A stretch of DNA of 64,000 nt from Pseudodesulfovibrio sp. zrk46 (GTDB lineage Bacteria > Desulfobacterota > Desulfovibrionia > Desulfovibrionales > Desulfovibrionaceae), in assembly GCF_012516435.1 (NCBI RefSeq), contig NZ_CP051216.1, forward strand, positions 2,975,669 to 3,039,668, read 5' to 3'. The position numbers and the translations under genes are program-made. The number at the start of each line of letters is the position of its first letter. The stretch's first letter is position 1. Below, piece by piece: positions 8,901 to 16,674 of the stretch. The notes under the pieces are model-generated. The model was not told the DNA's origin and ran no database searches. It was given only the letters and a program-made list of their open reading frames with translations.

Positions 8901-9398
8901 CTCGGTGATAGCAACAAGGCTCTCGCTATGTGGGCAGAACTCGCCAAAGATACCAAAGTTGACCCTGCTTTCCGTGCGTACGCCATGTACTACATGGCCA
9001 AGGCTGCAATGGAGCGTCAGGATCTGCGTAAGGTCTTTGTCTACGCCCAGGAAGCTCTTTCTTTGTTACTCCAGACCAAGGGAGACCCAGAGAAGATTAA
9101 GGACGTTGTGCTCATGTCTATTTACGCTACAGAGCGCTCTGGGCGATACACTGAAGCTCTCAAGTGGGCTAAGCAGTATGATGAGTACATAGACGTTGAT
9201 AATCCCGAGTGGGCCTCCACTCGGTTCAAGCTCGCTCGCATTTATCGTAAAGCTGGAGCCATGGATGAGTGGAAACAGCTGCTCACTGATATTATCGAGA
9301 AGAAGCCTGAGTCGCTTCAGGCACAGCTCGCCAAGTCGGCCTTGGATACCTATGATCTTGAGCAGCAAGTTCAGCAATACTCTCCTGCTCCACAGTAG
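5955..9398 (+). CDS. Exported TPR-repeat protein with AMIN-like N-terminus
   Basis: This is a 1147-residue protein with a signal peptide (hydrophobic 12-27, cleavage after PAEA). Residues about 30-115 are a beta-rich, AMIN-like domain. About 125-485 is a proline/glutamine-rich low-complexity linker with repeated VAPPP motifs, and about 485-1140 is a long array of TPR or Sel1-like helical repeats. The layout recalls large periplasmic scaffold proteins of pili, flagellar motors or envelope machines; no catalytic motif is visible. It lies downstream of the sigma-54 activator and may be its target. The start is a GTG with no clear ribosome site, and a second GTG lies at 5961. Confidence 0.8.
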   Translation: MTVKSAKISYWPLALALLIGLLSATPAEALRVNFSAQGDSDRLTFSFDSKALPSVDVRRSGTKSITIGLPAGVWNTEAKPTNKDYPGKLIQTIRTTENSVQLVTKTNAFGFIKLPTPGKPQFVLQVYRDPIGARWKPRASQPTPAPVVATPQPPQQESAQPTSQPAPVSPRPDPVQQATPAPVQQAASSQQITQPAPVQGEANLPPDSDERKPFFSVPYSVRTEVTPPGQTPAAIGAVASAPTSPSPAPVTTQPSVESESGVYPPSSELRFKAVNKMAEEVKFAELAGKESGRAPVVGQVSKTVAQPVVDSGNAVGGQVGGADGGVSQPIVQSDQVTGTVSPPPVSSGEGQAGGSVAPPPGAQPVQQPVSQPVQQQAVTQGVEQPSGGVSGVVAPPPGTQTVSGQGSVGGAVAPPPTVVEGAPPPAPTPEESQQLSVAEQIAQQEGGTVAPPPVQADVQPAEMAVAPDDAVQPGTEGEPPAMDNATAAAKAREQEIRDKLYEAQNMMFNGALATALPLYEEILKQPDVPDDVREETLYAVADIKKEMHKDELEDYFEEISQAFIEAMNSNLRSNRVPRSLLNLGLLNLRVGNFPEAKAYFKILQEKYPDDDNIPSISYYWGEYYYRKGDFKKAADQFQYLIQTFPEHELVKQAAYYLADSLNRTGFVDQAYQIVDYIDKRWPDYYMENPQFLRLAGNVEMKLRKWPQAKNHFFTYYNLNPEADGSDVVLARLGDIYIRENEKDAARLIYQKVVQDYPDKEGGLVAKMRLAEEGIYDEPAMAAMATVFDRPYNKRPENIYKEIINDHPESPLAPIAQLKLAMWYAFNKKYPEALAAAQDFIEKHPDSPFVDRARKLGDSVFALAVPGMVAEERYGRIVRYWETYDFIGTEDTKVDDRTRLNVATSYWKVDQPVKALEIIKPFLGKRQIPEISDEALGLAVNIYLDELAWKEIADLVAMAKSNWKLNPEQLRQLDYARAMSLQNLGDSNKALAMWAELAKDTKVDPAFRAYAMYYMAKAAMERQDLRKVFVYAQEALSLLLQTKGDPEKIKDVVLMSIYATERSGRYTEALKWAKQYDEYIDVDNPEWASTRFKLARIYRKAGAMDEWKQLLTDIIEKKPESLQAQLAKSALDTYDLEQQVQQYSPAPQ
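6961..7320 (+). repeat. Degenerate VAPPP repeats in the TPR protein linker
   Basis: About five copies of a short motif of the form G-G-x-V-A/S-P-P-P occur here (VSPPPV, SVAPPPGA, VVAPPPGT, AVAPPPTV, TVAPPPVQ), separated by Gln/Val/Ser-rich spacers. They form a flexible linker, probably spanning the periplasm or crossing peptidoglycan. Confidence 0.6.
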
Positions 9399-9494
9399 GA
9401 GTTCCTGCCCTCGTCGCTATATAATTGCGGTGGTATGTCGTAATAGGCATACTTCCATAGTAGCTTGATCAGTTCGAAATTCAGGAGAAACACT

Positions 9495-10304
9495 ATGGAT
9501 AGACAGCCGGTAGTGGCGGGGAGATTTTACGATGCAGACCCCGCTCGTTTAAATAGCATGTTGGATGGCTTCTTGGGGCTTGCAGAGGAAAAGAAAGAGG
9601 AGCGTACGCTTCTCGCAATGGTGCCTCATGCTGGATACGTTTATTCCGGCGCTGTTTGCGGTAAAACGCTTGCCATGTCTAATCTGGCGTCTACCATTTT
9701 GCTTTTAGGCCCTAATCATACTGGTCGAGGTGATCGTTTCGCATTGTGGGCTGGGGGAAGTTGGGGCATTCCCGGTGGGCAAGTGCCAGTGGATGAGGAG
9801 CTTGCAAAGGTACTACTGGATGCTGACCCGATGATTACTGCAGATACTGATGCACATGTTGGTGAGCACTCTTTGGAAGTGATATTGCCATTCTTACATC
9901 GTTTAAATCTAGATGTCAGTGTGGTTCCTATTGCGATGTCGGCTCATGTATTTGATGATGTCGCTACAGTCGGTAAAGCTATTGGCCAAGCGCTAAAGGA
10001 GTTCGATCGACCTGTTTCTATCGTGGTGAGCTCGGACATGAGTCATTATATTTCTGATGATGAAGCCCGTAAAATGGATGGGTTGGCATTGGCTGCAGCC
10101 TCTAGTTTGGACCCCAATATTCTTTTCAGTACAGTCCGTGAGCATAATATTTCCATGTGTGGTGTCTTACCTATGACTACAGGGCTTTTTGCGGCCTTGG
10201 AGCTAGGTGCCACCAAGGCTGATTTGGTTGCATATGCCACCTCCGGTGAGGTCTCTGGCGATTTTGAGCAAGTCGTAGGGTATGCGGGGGTCATAGTCAG
10301 TTAA
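9495..10304 (+). CDS. amrB: MEMO-family protein (AmmeMemoRadiSam system protein B)
   Basis: From the ATG at 9495 (ribosome site AGGAGA) this is a 269-residue MEMO1-like protein. Family landmarks are the opening VVAGRFYDAD, MVPHAGYVYSGAVCG near 47-60, LLLGPNHTG, HSLEVILPFL and SSDMSHY; these His and Asp residues line the metal/active-site pocket related to class III dioxygenases. It usually travels with an AMMECR1 protein and a radical SAM enzyme, and neither is adjacent here. The biochemical role of the bacterial system is not settled. An upstream in-frame start at 9465 lacks a ribosome site. Confidence 0.88.
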   Translation: MDRQPVVAGRFYDADPARLNSMLDGFLGLAEEKKEERTLLAMVPHAGYVYSGAVCGKTLAMSNLASTILLLGPNHTGRGDRFALWAGGSWGIPGGQVPVDEELAKVLLDADPMITADTDAHVGEHSLEVILPFLHRLNLDVSVVPIAMSAHVFDDVATVGKAIGQALKEFDRPVSIVVSSDMSHYISDDEARKMDGLALAAASSLDPNILFSTVREHNISMCGVLPMTTGLFAALELGATKADLVAYATSGEVSGDFEQVVGYAGVIVS

Positions 10305-10320
10305 TATTCATATTGATATT

Positions 10321-10367
10321 AAAGCAAACAGGGCATTCCCAGATGGGAATGCCCTGTTTGCTTTAAG
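10321..10367. terminator. Bidirectional terminator
   Basis: A long hairpin, with AAAGCAAACAGGGCATTCCC paired to its complement across 10343-10364, lies between the convergent amrB-like gene and the small membrane protein gene. A- and T-rich flanks allow use in both directions. Confidence 0.8.
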
Positions 10368-10378
10368 ACGAAATCGTC

Positions 10379-10594
10379 TTAGTTGGTACGGAAGGAATCT
10401 CGGGTAAAGAAACAATAAAACTGATTGTCAGGGTCACTAAGGTGAGGGTAGCGCTTTTCAAAAGCTGTGAAAGCTTTGGTGGGCATAGAATCCTTTCGAA
10501 ACCAGCGTTGAGCAATATAGGTTTCGATTGTTGTAGCCAGGGCGATCATTGCGACCGCCAGTACCCCCAAAACGAAATAGAGTTCAATAAGCAT
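10379..10594 (-). CDS. Small single-pass membrane protein, unknown function
   Basis: This 71-residue protein starts at the ATG whose first base is 10594, preceded by an AAGGAG ribosome site. Residues 2-22 (IELYFVLGVLAVAMIALATTI) form one transmembrane segment. The rest is a short, probably cytoplasmic, polar tail with FEKRYPHLSDPDNQF. I recognise no domain. It is convergent with the MEMO-family gene and its stop lies inside a small AAGACG/CGTCTT hairpin. Confidence 0.65.
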   Translation of the reverse strand: MLIELYFVLGVLAVAMIALATTIETYIAQRWFRKDSMPTKAFTAFEKRYPHLSDPDNQFYCFFTRDSFRTN

Positions 10595-10712
10595 TGTCTT
10601 ACTCCTTGCAGAATTTGCCATTAACATACTCCAAATAATGCATGGGTCAACGAATGAGCCAAAAGAATTAATTCACAAAATTTTAGATATGAGCAGATGA
10701 TTCTAATAGGCT

Positions 10713-10745
10713 AAAAAATACAAAAAGCCTCCTTAAAGGAGGCTT
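10713..10745 (-). terminator. Terminator of the Uxx-star gene
   Basis: On the minus strand, GGAGGCTT pairs 10738-10745 with 10725-10732 (AAGCCTCC on the plus strand), and is followed by a T-rich tract. It lies just past the SECIS-like hairpin. Confidence 0.8.
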
Positions 10746-10758
10746 CGAGATATAACTT

Positions 10759-10773
10759 CCGGCAACCTGCCGG
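10759..10773 (-). promoter_or_regulatory. SECIS-like hairpin downstream of an in-frame UGA
   Basis: On the minus strand CCGGCAGGTTGCCGG forms a perfect 5-6 bp stem with an AGGUU apical loop, 15 bases after the UGA codon (10791-10789). Bacterial SECIS elements, such as that of fdhF, have a loop with GGU at a comparable distance from UGA. The hairpin and the selenocysteine-ready reading frame support each other. Confidence 0.7.
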
Positions 10774-10779
10774 ATTATT

Positions 10780-10992
10780 CTAAACGTTTCATGAGCCGCC
10801 GTTATAGCCCACCGTAACAAAACCGCCTTCAACTATGACCGGGACTCGCCGTCTGTCATTTGAGAGTTCCAGCATCTTGTCCATCTGCGTTGGGTCTTTG
10901 AGTACGTCAATAAACTCTGCGTCTCGGTACGCATCTCGCGCCCGTTTGGTATGTGGGCAATTCGCCTTCCCATAGATTGTGATCTTCGCCAT
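10780..10992 (-). CDS. Uxx-star family glutaredoxin-like selenoprotein
   Basis: The thioredoxin-fold protein has an N-terminal glutaredoxin site NCPHT (C12) and a VPVIV cis-proline motif near 50-54, then GGFVTVGYNGGS. A simple reading stops at the TGA at 10791-10789. Reading that UGA as selenocysteine adds Sec68-Asn69-Val70 and then TAG at 10782-10780, which is the Sec-X-X-stop ending that names the Uxx-star family. A SECIS-like hairpin follows. The gene is expected to work in thiol/selenol redox chemistry; its partner is unknown. The ATG has an AGGAG ribosome site. A naive gene caller would truncate this protein by three residues and lose its probable redox residue. Confidence 0.85.
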
Positions 10993-11101
10993 GCAGAGAC
11001 TCCTGTTTACTACTCGATATCACTCCCCAACAGTTTTTGTCCACTTTCCACGTAAAACAGGAGGAAATCGGGTGTGGCGAGTGCTTGATTGGTAGTCAGA
11101 A

Positions 11102-11140
11102 ACAAAAAAACGCCCGGTTCAGCGAAAGCCGAACCGGGCG
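11102..11140 (-). terminator. Terminator after pnp
   Basis: A 10-bp GC-rich stem (CGCCCGGTTC with GAACCGGGCG) is followed on the minus strand by seven T residues, 24 bases past the pnp stop. Confidence 0.9.
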
Positions 11141-11163
11141 AGATTTACTTAGTGGGGAGGCGT

Positions 11164-13383
11164 CTAGCGACGGCCACCTCGGCCGCCACGGCCACCGCGA
11201 TTATCACGGCGTCCGCCACGGTCACCGCCGCGAGGAGCGGGGCGCTTGAAGTCGTCGAGGTTCACTTCCTGGCCAGCTTCTTCCATCAGCCAAGCCTTAC
11301 GGGAGAGGCGGATGCGTCCGCCGGGCTCCAGTGCGATGCACTTGACCATGACTTCCTGACCGAGCTGAACAACATCTTCCACACGCTCAACACGTTCGAA
11401 GTCGAGCTGGGAGATGTGAAGCATGCCTTCCTGACCGGGCAGGATTTCGACAAGAGCACCCACTTCGAGAATCTTGCGGACGATGCCCTTGTAGTTCTTG
11501 CCGGGTTCAGGCTTCTGGTCGTAGTAGAGGACCATTTCGCGTGCCTTTTCCATGGATGCCATGGTCGGGGCGAAGATGGAGATCTTACCGGAATCTTCGA
11601 TGTCGATGTCGGCTTCAGTCTCAGCAGTGATAGCCTTGATGTTCTTGCCGCCGGGTCCGATAACGGAACGGATCTTGTCGGGATCGATGTGAACCACGTC
11701 CATCTGCGGAGCGAGCTCGGACAGATTTTCGCGCGGTGCAGCCAGTTCCTCACACATGTGGTCGAGGATATGGGTACGAGCGTCCTTGGCCTGGTAAAGA
11801 GCCTTCTTCAGAACGTCCTGGGGGATACCAGCGATCTTGATGTCCATCTGGATAGCGGTGATGCCGTCCTTGGTACCAGCAACCTTGAAGTCCATGTCGC
11901 CGAGAGCATCTTCGTCACCGAGGATGTCAGTGAGGATGAAGTAGTCTTCGCCTTCCTTGCAGAGTCCCATTGCGATACCGGCAACAGGCTCAGAGATGGG
12001 CACGCCTGCGTCCATCAGGGACAGGGTGGCGCCGCAAACGGAGGCCATGGAAGAGGAACCGTTGGACTCCATGATCTCGGAGACAACGCGGATGGTGAAC
12101 GGGAAGTCTTCCTGGCTCGGGAGAACCGGGGAGATAGCGCGTTCGGCAAGGGCGCCGTGACCGACTTCGCGACGGGAGGTTCCACGCAGCATACGAGCTT
12201 CACCGACGCAGTACGGCGGGAAGTTGTAGTGCAGCATGAAGCGCTTGGTGGCGTCACCGAGCAGGGAGTCGTAACGCTGCTCATCACGGGTGGAGCCGAG
12301 AGTGGCGACAGCCAGAGCGGAAGTCTCACCGCGGCGGAAGAGAACGGAGCCGTGAGTCTGGGACAGCAGGCCGGTCTCGATGGAAAGCGGACGAACGGTG
12401 GTGGTGTCACGACCGTCGATACGCAGACCTTCTTCAACAATGCGCTTGCGCACGATCTTTTTGGTCATGGAACCGATGACATCACCAACAGCCTTGAGCT
12501 TGGCTTCGTCTTCGGGGAATTTTTCAGCAACGGCTTCTTTGGCCTTCTTCTTCGCAGCGTCTTTGGCAGCGTAGCGGACCATCTTTTCGGGAGTGGTCAG
12601 TGCTTTTTCGAGGTCTTCGGTGATGAAGTCGCCGAGGAATTCGACGAGTTCTTCGTCCTGCTTGGAAGCTTCCACTTCCAGCTTGGGCACACCGACCTTC
12701 TCGCGGAGTTCGTCCTGAATGTCGAAGAGCGGAGCAACCTGCTCGTGACCCCAGGCCAGAGCGTCGGCAATGATGTCTTCGGAGACAAACTGAGCGCCAC
12801 CTTCAACCATGACCATAGCGTCGCGGGTAGCGGCGAAGACCAGGTTGAGGGTAGAGTCTTCGTTCATACCCTTGTAAGTGGGGTAGAGAACGAATTCATT
12901 GTTCACGTAACCTACGCGGGCACCAACGATGGGGCCGAGGAAAGGCATCTTGGAGATGTGGCAGGCTGCAGAAGCACCAGTCAGGGCCAGGACGTCCGGG
13001 TTGACGTTCTTGTCAGCGGACAGGACGGTGGCGATGATCTGCACTTCGTCAGCGAAACCGTCGGCGAACAGCGGGCGGATGGGACGGTCGATCAGGCGGG
13101 AGACCAGAGTCTCGTGCTCGGAGGGGCGACCTTCACGGCGGAAGTAGTTGCCCGGAACGCGACCGGCTGCGTAAGCCATTTCCTGGTAGTTACAGGTCAG
13201 CGGGAAGAAGCCGCGGTCAATTTCCAGCGGCTGGGTCACGGCGGTGACCAGCACTTCGGTGTTACCGGAAGAAATGGTCACGGCACCGCTGGCCTGACGA
13301 GCGTACTTTCCGGTTTCGATGGTAATGTCGATGCCGCCAACGTTCGCAGTGACGCTGGTGGAGTCGAAGGGAATCATAGTCAT
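11164..13383 (-). CDS. pnp: Polyribonucleotide nucleotidyltransferase
   Basis: This 739-residue PNPase degrades RNA phosphorolytically from the 3' end and can add tails. Two RNase PH cores flank an alpha-helical linker. The second core has the metal-site motif DILGDEDALGDMDFKVAGTK. A KH domain follows (VIGPGGKNIKAI near 560-571), then an S1 domain ending near 690. The tail is unusually Gly/Arg-rich (RGGDRGGRRDNRGGRGG), which probably aids RNA binding. It is the last gene of the nusA-infB translation cluster, separated from rpsO by about 245 bases with a GC-rich hairpin. The start ATG follows AGGAG at six bases; a second ATG lies two codons on. Confidence 0.97.
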   Translation of the reverse strand: MTMIPFDSTSVTANVGGIDITIETGKYARQASGAVTISSGNTEVLVTAVTQPLEIDRGFFPLTCNYQEMAYAAGRVPGNYFRREGRPSEHETLVSRLIDRPIRPLFADGFADEVQIIATVLSADKNVNPDVLALTGASAACHISKMPFLGPIVGARVGYVNNEFVLYPTYKGMNEDSTLNLVFAATRDAMVMVEGGAQFVSEDIIADALAWGHEQVAPLFDIQDELREKVGVPKLEVEASKQDEELVEFLGDFITEDLEKALTTPEKMVRYAAKDAAKKKAKEAVAEKFPEDEAKLKAVGDVIGSMTKKIVRKRIVEEGLRIDGRDTTTVRPLSIETGLLSQTHGSVLFRRGETSALAVATLGSTRDEQRYDSLLGDATKRFMLHYNFPPYCVGEARMLRGTSRREVGHGALAERAISPVLPSQEDFPFTIRVVSEIMESNGSSSMASVCGATLSLMDAGVPISEPVAGIAMGLCKEGEDYFILTDILGDEDALGDMDFKVAGTKDGITAIQMDIKIAGIPQDVLKKALYQAKDARTHILDHMCEELAAPRENLSELAPQMDVVHIDPDKIRSVIGPGGKNIKAITAETEADIDIEDSGKISIFAPTMASMEKAREMVLYYDQKPEPGKNYKGIVRKILEVGALVEILPGQEGMLHISQLDFERVERVEDVVQLGQEVMVKCIALEPGGRIRLSRKAWLMEEAGQEVNLDDFKRPAPRGGDRGGRRDNRGGRGGRGGRR

Positions 13384-13583
13384 AGAGTTCTCCTATGATG
13401 TAATAGATGAACCACTACCTGCGTATGACCCTCGAATGTAGGGGTTAGCCGGCTTGGGGAAGAACTCTTGAGAATAGGCGCTCAAAAACGCTTTCCGCAG
13501 CCAACTAAGCTCGTCGCTTGAGGGGCATGTGGGGGAGCAGTGAAAAAGACGGCTCCGCCGCAGGGAGTGGTAGTAAAAGGGTC

Positions 13584-13605
13584 GGGGGAAGCTTACGCCT
13601 CCCCC
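13584..13605 (-). terminator. GC-rich hairpin between rpsO and pnp
   Basis: On the minus strand, GGGGGAGGC pairs with GCTTCCCCC (one G-U pair) around a four-base loop. Only a weak T-tract follows. It may be a partial terminator or an RNA-processing site limiting rpsO-pnp read-through. Nothing else is visible in 13384-13627. Confidence 0.5.
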
Positions 13606-13627
13606 GAGAAACTATCGTGTCAAAGAA

Positions 13628-13897
13628 CTACTTGCGCAGGCCGAGGCGACCAATCAGGTCACGGTAGCGCTGGATGTCCTTGTTCGCCAGGTACTTGAGA
13701 AGTTTGCGGCGCTGACCAACCAGCTTCAGAAGACCGGTGCGGGAGTGGTGATCCTTCTTGTGGGTCTTGAAGTGGTCTGCAAGGTACTGGATGCGTGCGG
13801 TAAGCAGTGCAACCTGAACCTCAGGGGAGCCGGTGTCACCTTCACAGGTCTTGTACTCGTCGATAATCTTCTGCTTGTCTTCAGCAGTCATAACCAC
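13628..13897 (-). CDS. rpsO: 30S ribosomal protein S15
   Basis: This 89-residue S15 has the family landmarks [31 protein letters not shown] and [12 protein letters not shown]. It binds 16S rRNA early in 30S assembly. The GTG at 13897 sits eight bases from an AGGAGG site, a better spacing than the internal ATG two codons on. The gene precedes pnp, the usual bacterial order, and in E. coli S15 represses its own message; no matching site was identified here. Confidence 0.96.
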   Translation of the reverse strand: MVMTAEDKQKIIDEYKTCEGDTGSPEVQVALLTARIQYLADHFKTHKKDHHSRTGLLKLVGQRRKLLKYLANKDIQRYRDLIGRLGLRK

Positions 13898-13959
13898 AGC
13901 AGTATCCTCCTACTTTAGGGGTTGTTGTATATGTTTGCTTTTCGTGCGTCCGAGACAGG

Positions 13960-14901
13960 CTAGTCCTGTCCCCAAAGACCACGCAGGATCGACCACTTGG
14001 GTCGGTTGTCCTGGAGTTTTGCCTCCACCAGTGCAAGCGGATTACCTTCAGGATCGAGCAACATTGCTTGATCGCCAAGCTCTCCGCTGAGCAATTCCCC
14101 GGATTCTTCATTGACCGGCAACCAGGCCCCGTTCTTCACGAGTCCTGTCAGTGCTTCAGTCAATTGAAAGCGGGGCCAGTGAGGGAGGGTATCCCGAAGC
14201 GGGATTACCTTGTCCGAAAAAGATTCCGGACTCTCCAAGACGTCTGCGAGATTATGAGCCTGATCGAGTCCAAAAGGCTCGCTCTGCTCACGGTTCAGGC
14301 TGGTCAGCACCGCACCGCACCCCATTCGTGTCCCCAAGCTGTGGACCAGGGAACGTATGTAGGTACCGGCGGAACAACTGACCCTGAACGATGCCTCGGG
14401 CATTCGCACGTCCAGCACTTCCACATGAGAAATAACAATGGGCTTAATTTTGACCGGTATTTCCTCGCCCGCACGGGCCAGAGCATACAGCGGTTTACCC
14501 TTATGTTTGGCAGCCGAATAGGCAGGAACTTCCTGCTCTGTCAACTCTTTCCAATACAAAATTTCACGTTTGACATCTTCAGCAGATGCGGTCACTTCGG
14601 CTTCAGAGACTACTTCTCCTTGAATATCAAGGGTGTCAGTCGTAATCCCTAGCTTAAAGGTACCAGTATAGGTTTTGGTCGCGCCAGTCAAATACGGGCC
14701 GAGCTTGGTACCATTGCCGAGCATAACCAGCAGCACGCCGGAAGCCATGGGATCAAGAGTTCCGGCATGGCCAATTTTGAACTGCTTGAGCTGGTGCTTT
14801 ATGTCATTTAGGCAGTCCGCCGAAGTCGGGCCGGACGGCTTGTTGAGCACCAGGACGCCGTCCTGCTGCTCTTTACTACGTTTTCTTTTTCTGCGTCCCA
14901 T
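13960..14901 (-). CDS. truB: tRNA pseudouridine(55) synthase
   Basis: This 313-residue enzyme makes pseudouridine 55 in the T-loop of tRNA. The catalytic Asp is D50 in GHAGTLDPMASGVL, and later landmarks are AYSAAKHKGKPLYALARAG and FRVSCSAGTYIRSLVHSLG. The N-terminus carries a basic extension, MGRRKRKRSK. The ATG directly abuts the nrnA stop, so it is co-translated in the rbfA-nrnA-truB-rpsO series. Confidence 0.96.
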   Translation of the reverse strand: MGRRKRKRSKEQQDGVLVLNKPSGPTSADCLNDIKHQLKQFKIGHAGTLDPMASGVLLVMLGNGTKLGPYLTGATKTYTGTFKLGITTDTLDIQGEVVSEAEVTASAEDVKREILYWKELTEQEVPAYSAAKHKGKPLYALARAGEEIPVKIKPIVISHVEVLDVRMPEASFRVSCSAGTYIRSLVHSLGTRMGCGAVLTSLNREQSEPFGLDQAHNLADVLESPESFSDKVIPLRDTLPHWPRFQLTEALTGLVKNGAWLPVNEESGELLSGELGDQAMLLDPEGNPLALVEAKLQDNRPKWSILRGLWGQD

Positions 14902-15870
14902 TTACTCGATACCCAATTCATCCCTAATAACGTCCACCAGCATGGTTTTAGCTTCTTCCAGCGGAGCTTCGATACTACCGCCGGAGGCGTTTTTATGACC
15001 GCCTCCGCCAAATCGGGCAGCGATACGCTGGACATTGTCTTCGCCGTAAGAGCGCAGGCTGAACTTATAGTTATTCAAACTTTCCTCTCGCAGAATAGTT
15101 GCAACGCGTACAGTCTTGAGACGGCGGATGAAGTTGATAATGTTTTCAGTGTCTTCGGAAGTGGTTCCGGTGCGTGCAAACATGTCGGCAGTGATGGCCC
15201 CAAGGGCGATCTTCTTTTCTGCATACAATTCAACGCTGTCCATTACCTCTGTCCAAAGGCGCATACGCTCTTCACTCCATTGTTTGGTGATGAGCTTGTT
15301 CATAGTGGCCATATCTAAGCCGTGACGCAGCATGTGTGCGGCCAATTCGAGGGATTCAGGTGTCGTGGAACCATAGGTGAAGAACCCAGTGTCAGTGGCT
15401 ATTGCGAGATAAATACACTCGGCCAACCCTCCAACAAGAGGAACATTCAGTTCTTGAGCCAACTCTGCCACCATGGTGCCCACGGCTGGTTGACGGACAT
15501 CAACCCAGTTGGCTTCGCCGTAATCACCATTGCCGATATGATGGTCAATGTCGATGATACGCGACTCATCAATGCGTTCCATCAATGCGTCCCCGATTCG
15601 ATCTTTAGCGCCGCAATCGAGTACGATGGTCCACTTGGGCATAATCTCTGGCAGAGTGTTCGTCACCGAAGTTGGCTTGTTCACAAAGTCGTATCGATTC
15701 GGTACGCCAGAAGGATTGTACAGTACGTACTTTTTGCCCAACGCTGAAAGGATGTGACCCATAGCGCAGGTGGACCCGATAGCATCTCCATCCGGGTTGT
15801 AGTGCGAAGCAACGAGAAAATCGTCCTCGCTCTGCAGGATTTCGCTAATCAGTCGAATTGGGCTTTCCAT
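14902..15870 (-). CDS. nrnA: DHH-family oligoribonuclease / pAp phosphatase NrnA
   Basis: This 322-residue DHH/DHHA1 phosphoesterase degrades nanoRNA and dephosphorylates 3'-phosphoadenosine 5'-phosphate (pAp). The metal motifs are SHYNPDGDAIGS (22-33), LDCGAKDRIGD near 84-94 and DHH at 109-111. The DHHA1 signature GGGGHKNASGG lies at 288-298. pAp is a by-product of sulfur assimilation in many bacteria; that role is family knowledge, not shown here. It overlaps the end of rbfA by 26 bases. Confidence 0.94.
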   Translation of the reverse strand: MESPIRLISEILQSEDDFLVASHYNPDGDAIGSTCAMGHILSALGKKYVLYNPSGVPNRYDFVNKPTSVTNTLPEIMPKWTIVLDCGAKDRIGDALMERIDESRIIDIDHHIGNGDYGEANWVDVRQPAVGTMVAELAQELNVPLVGGLAECIYLAIATDTGFFTYGSTTPESLELAAHMLRHGLDMATMNKLITKQWSEERMRLWTEVMDSVELYAEKKIALGAITADMFARTGTTSEDTENIINFIRRLKTVRVATILREESLNNYKFSLRSYGEDNVQRIAARFGGGGHKNASGGSIEAPLEEAKTMLVDVIRDELGIE

Positions 15871-16186
15871 AGACCACGTCCTCGAGAAAATCGTCGAAAA
15901 TGAATCGCAGTTCAGGGGCGTACTGAAGCTTCAGGTTTCTGCTGAGACGGGACCGCAGAAAGCCTGCAGCCTTTTCCAATCCAGTTTGAACTTCCTTGCG
16001 GTGTTCTTCGTCACCAGAAACAGTGTAGAAGATTTCCGCAATGCGAAGGTTTGCGTTCATGCGCACGCCGGACAAGGTTACGAGTTGCAGACGAGGATCC
16101 TGGGCTTCCTCCACCAAGAGGGTGCCAACCTCACGCATGATCTGGTCGCCCATGCGAACGGCGCGGCGGGAAGATGATGCTTTCAT
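15845..16186 (-). CDS. rbfA: Ribosome-binding factor A
   Basis: From the ATG whose first base is 16186 this is a 113-residue RbfA, a 30S maturation factor that binds the 5' domain of 16S rRNA. Landmarks are RAVRMGDQIMREVGTLL, DPRLQLVTLSGVRM and LRSRLSRNLKLQYAPELRFIFD, the KH-like fold. A longer in-frame start exists at 16219, but the AAAGG before the chosen ATG and normal family N-termini favour the shorter form. Its 3' end overlaps nrnA. Confidence 0.93.
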   Translation of the reverse strand: MKASSSRRAVRMGDQIMREVGTLLVEEAQDPRLQLVTLSGVRMNANLRIAEIFYTVSGDEEHRKEVQTGLEKAAGFLRSRLSRNLKLQYAPELRFIFDDFLEDVVYGKPNSTD

Positions 16187-16252
16187 AGTTATGTACCTTT
16201 TATGAAACCCACGTTGCATTACGCATTGTGCGGGTTGGAATTAAAAATATAG

Positions 16253-16546
16253 TTAGTCGCTATCGCTGAAAATTTCTGTGTTGCAGTGAGTCAATTCGGC
16301 AGGGGAGATGGCTTCAACCATAGCCAGAGCTTTGGAGAGACGGCTTTCTACCCGTTGTATTTCATTGGCGTTAGTAACTACACCCAACACAAGCTTGTCG
16401 TGTACATCCATGGCATCAACCTCGGAGACTGCGATGTTAAACTTGTTTCTGAGTTTCTGTTTCAGACTCTGGGCGACCTTACGCTTGCCTTTTAGGGAGC
16501 GGTTGCCGTGAAGCCTGAATTCGAGAGTCAATACGCCTATTATCAT
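16253..16546 (-). CDS. DUF503 protein (YlxP-like)
   Basis: From the ATG at 16546 this is a 97-residue DUF503 protein beginning MIIGVLTLEFRLHGNRSLKG. It has the family features SLKGKRKVAQSLKQKLRNKFN and VVTNANEIQRVES. The gene usually sits between infB and rbfA, as here, and is called ylxP in Firmicutes, where it has been linked to ribosome maturation. The role is therefore inferred from neighbourhood. Confidence 0.88.
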   Translation of the reverse strand: MIIGVLTLEFRLHGNRSLKGKRKVAQSLKQKLRNKFNIAVSEVDAMDVHDKLVLGVVTNANEIQRVESRLSKALAMVEAISPAELTHCNTEIFSDSD

Positions 16547-16571
16547 ACTACAACTTAACCTTAAATAAGGC

Positions 16572-16599
16572 GGGCGACCCACAAAGCAATGGATCGCCC
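16572..16599. terminator. Hairpin between infB and the DUF503 gene
   Basis: GGGCGA-C-CC and GG-A-TCGCCC form a mostly paired stem around an eight-base loop in the 127-base gap. It has no strong T-run, so it is more likely an attenuator or processing site than a full terminator. Confidence 0.4.
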
Positions 16600-16646
16600 A
16601 CCTGTTTTATCTATTTAGTCCTAGCACCTGCGGCGCTATAGGATTC

Positions 16647-16674
16647 AAAAGGCTGCACGTAAAGCCGGCCTTTT
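16647..16674 (-). terminator. Hairpin overlapping the infB stop
   Basis: On the minus strand AAAAGGC pairs with GCCTTTT just after the infB stop codon, with a nested GGCT/AGCC pairing. The U-rich 3' arm makes a weak intrinsic terminator plausible. Confidence 0.45.

Noticed and set aside
11089..13398. Long plus-strand open frame opposite pnp
   Set aside because: It mirrors pnp codons and has no ribosome site or domain; pnp on the minus strand is certain.
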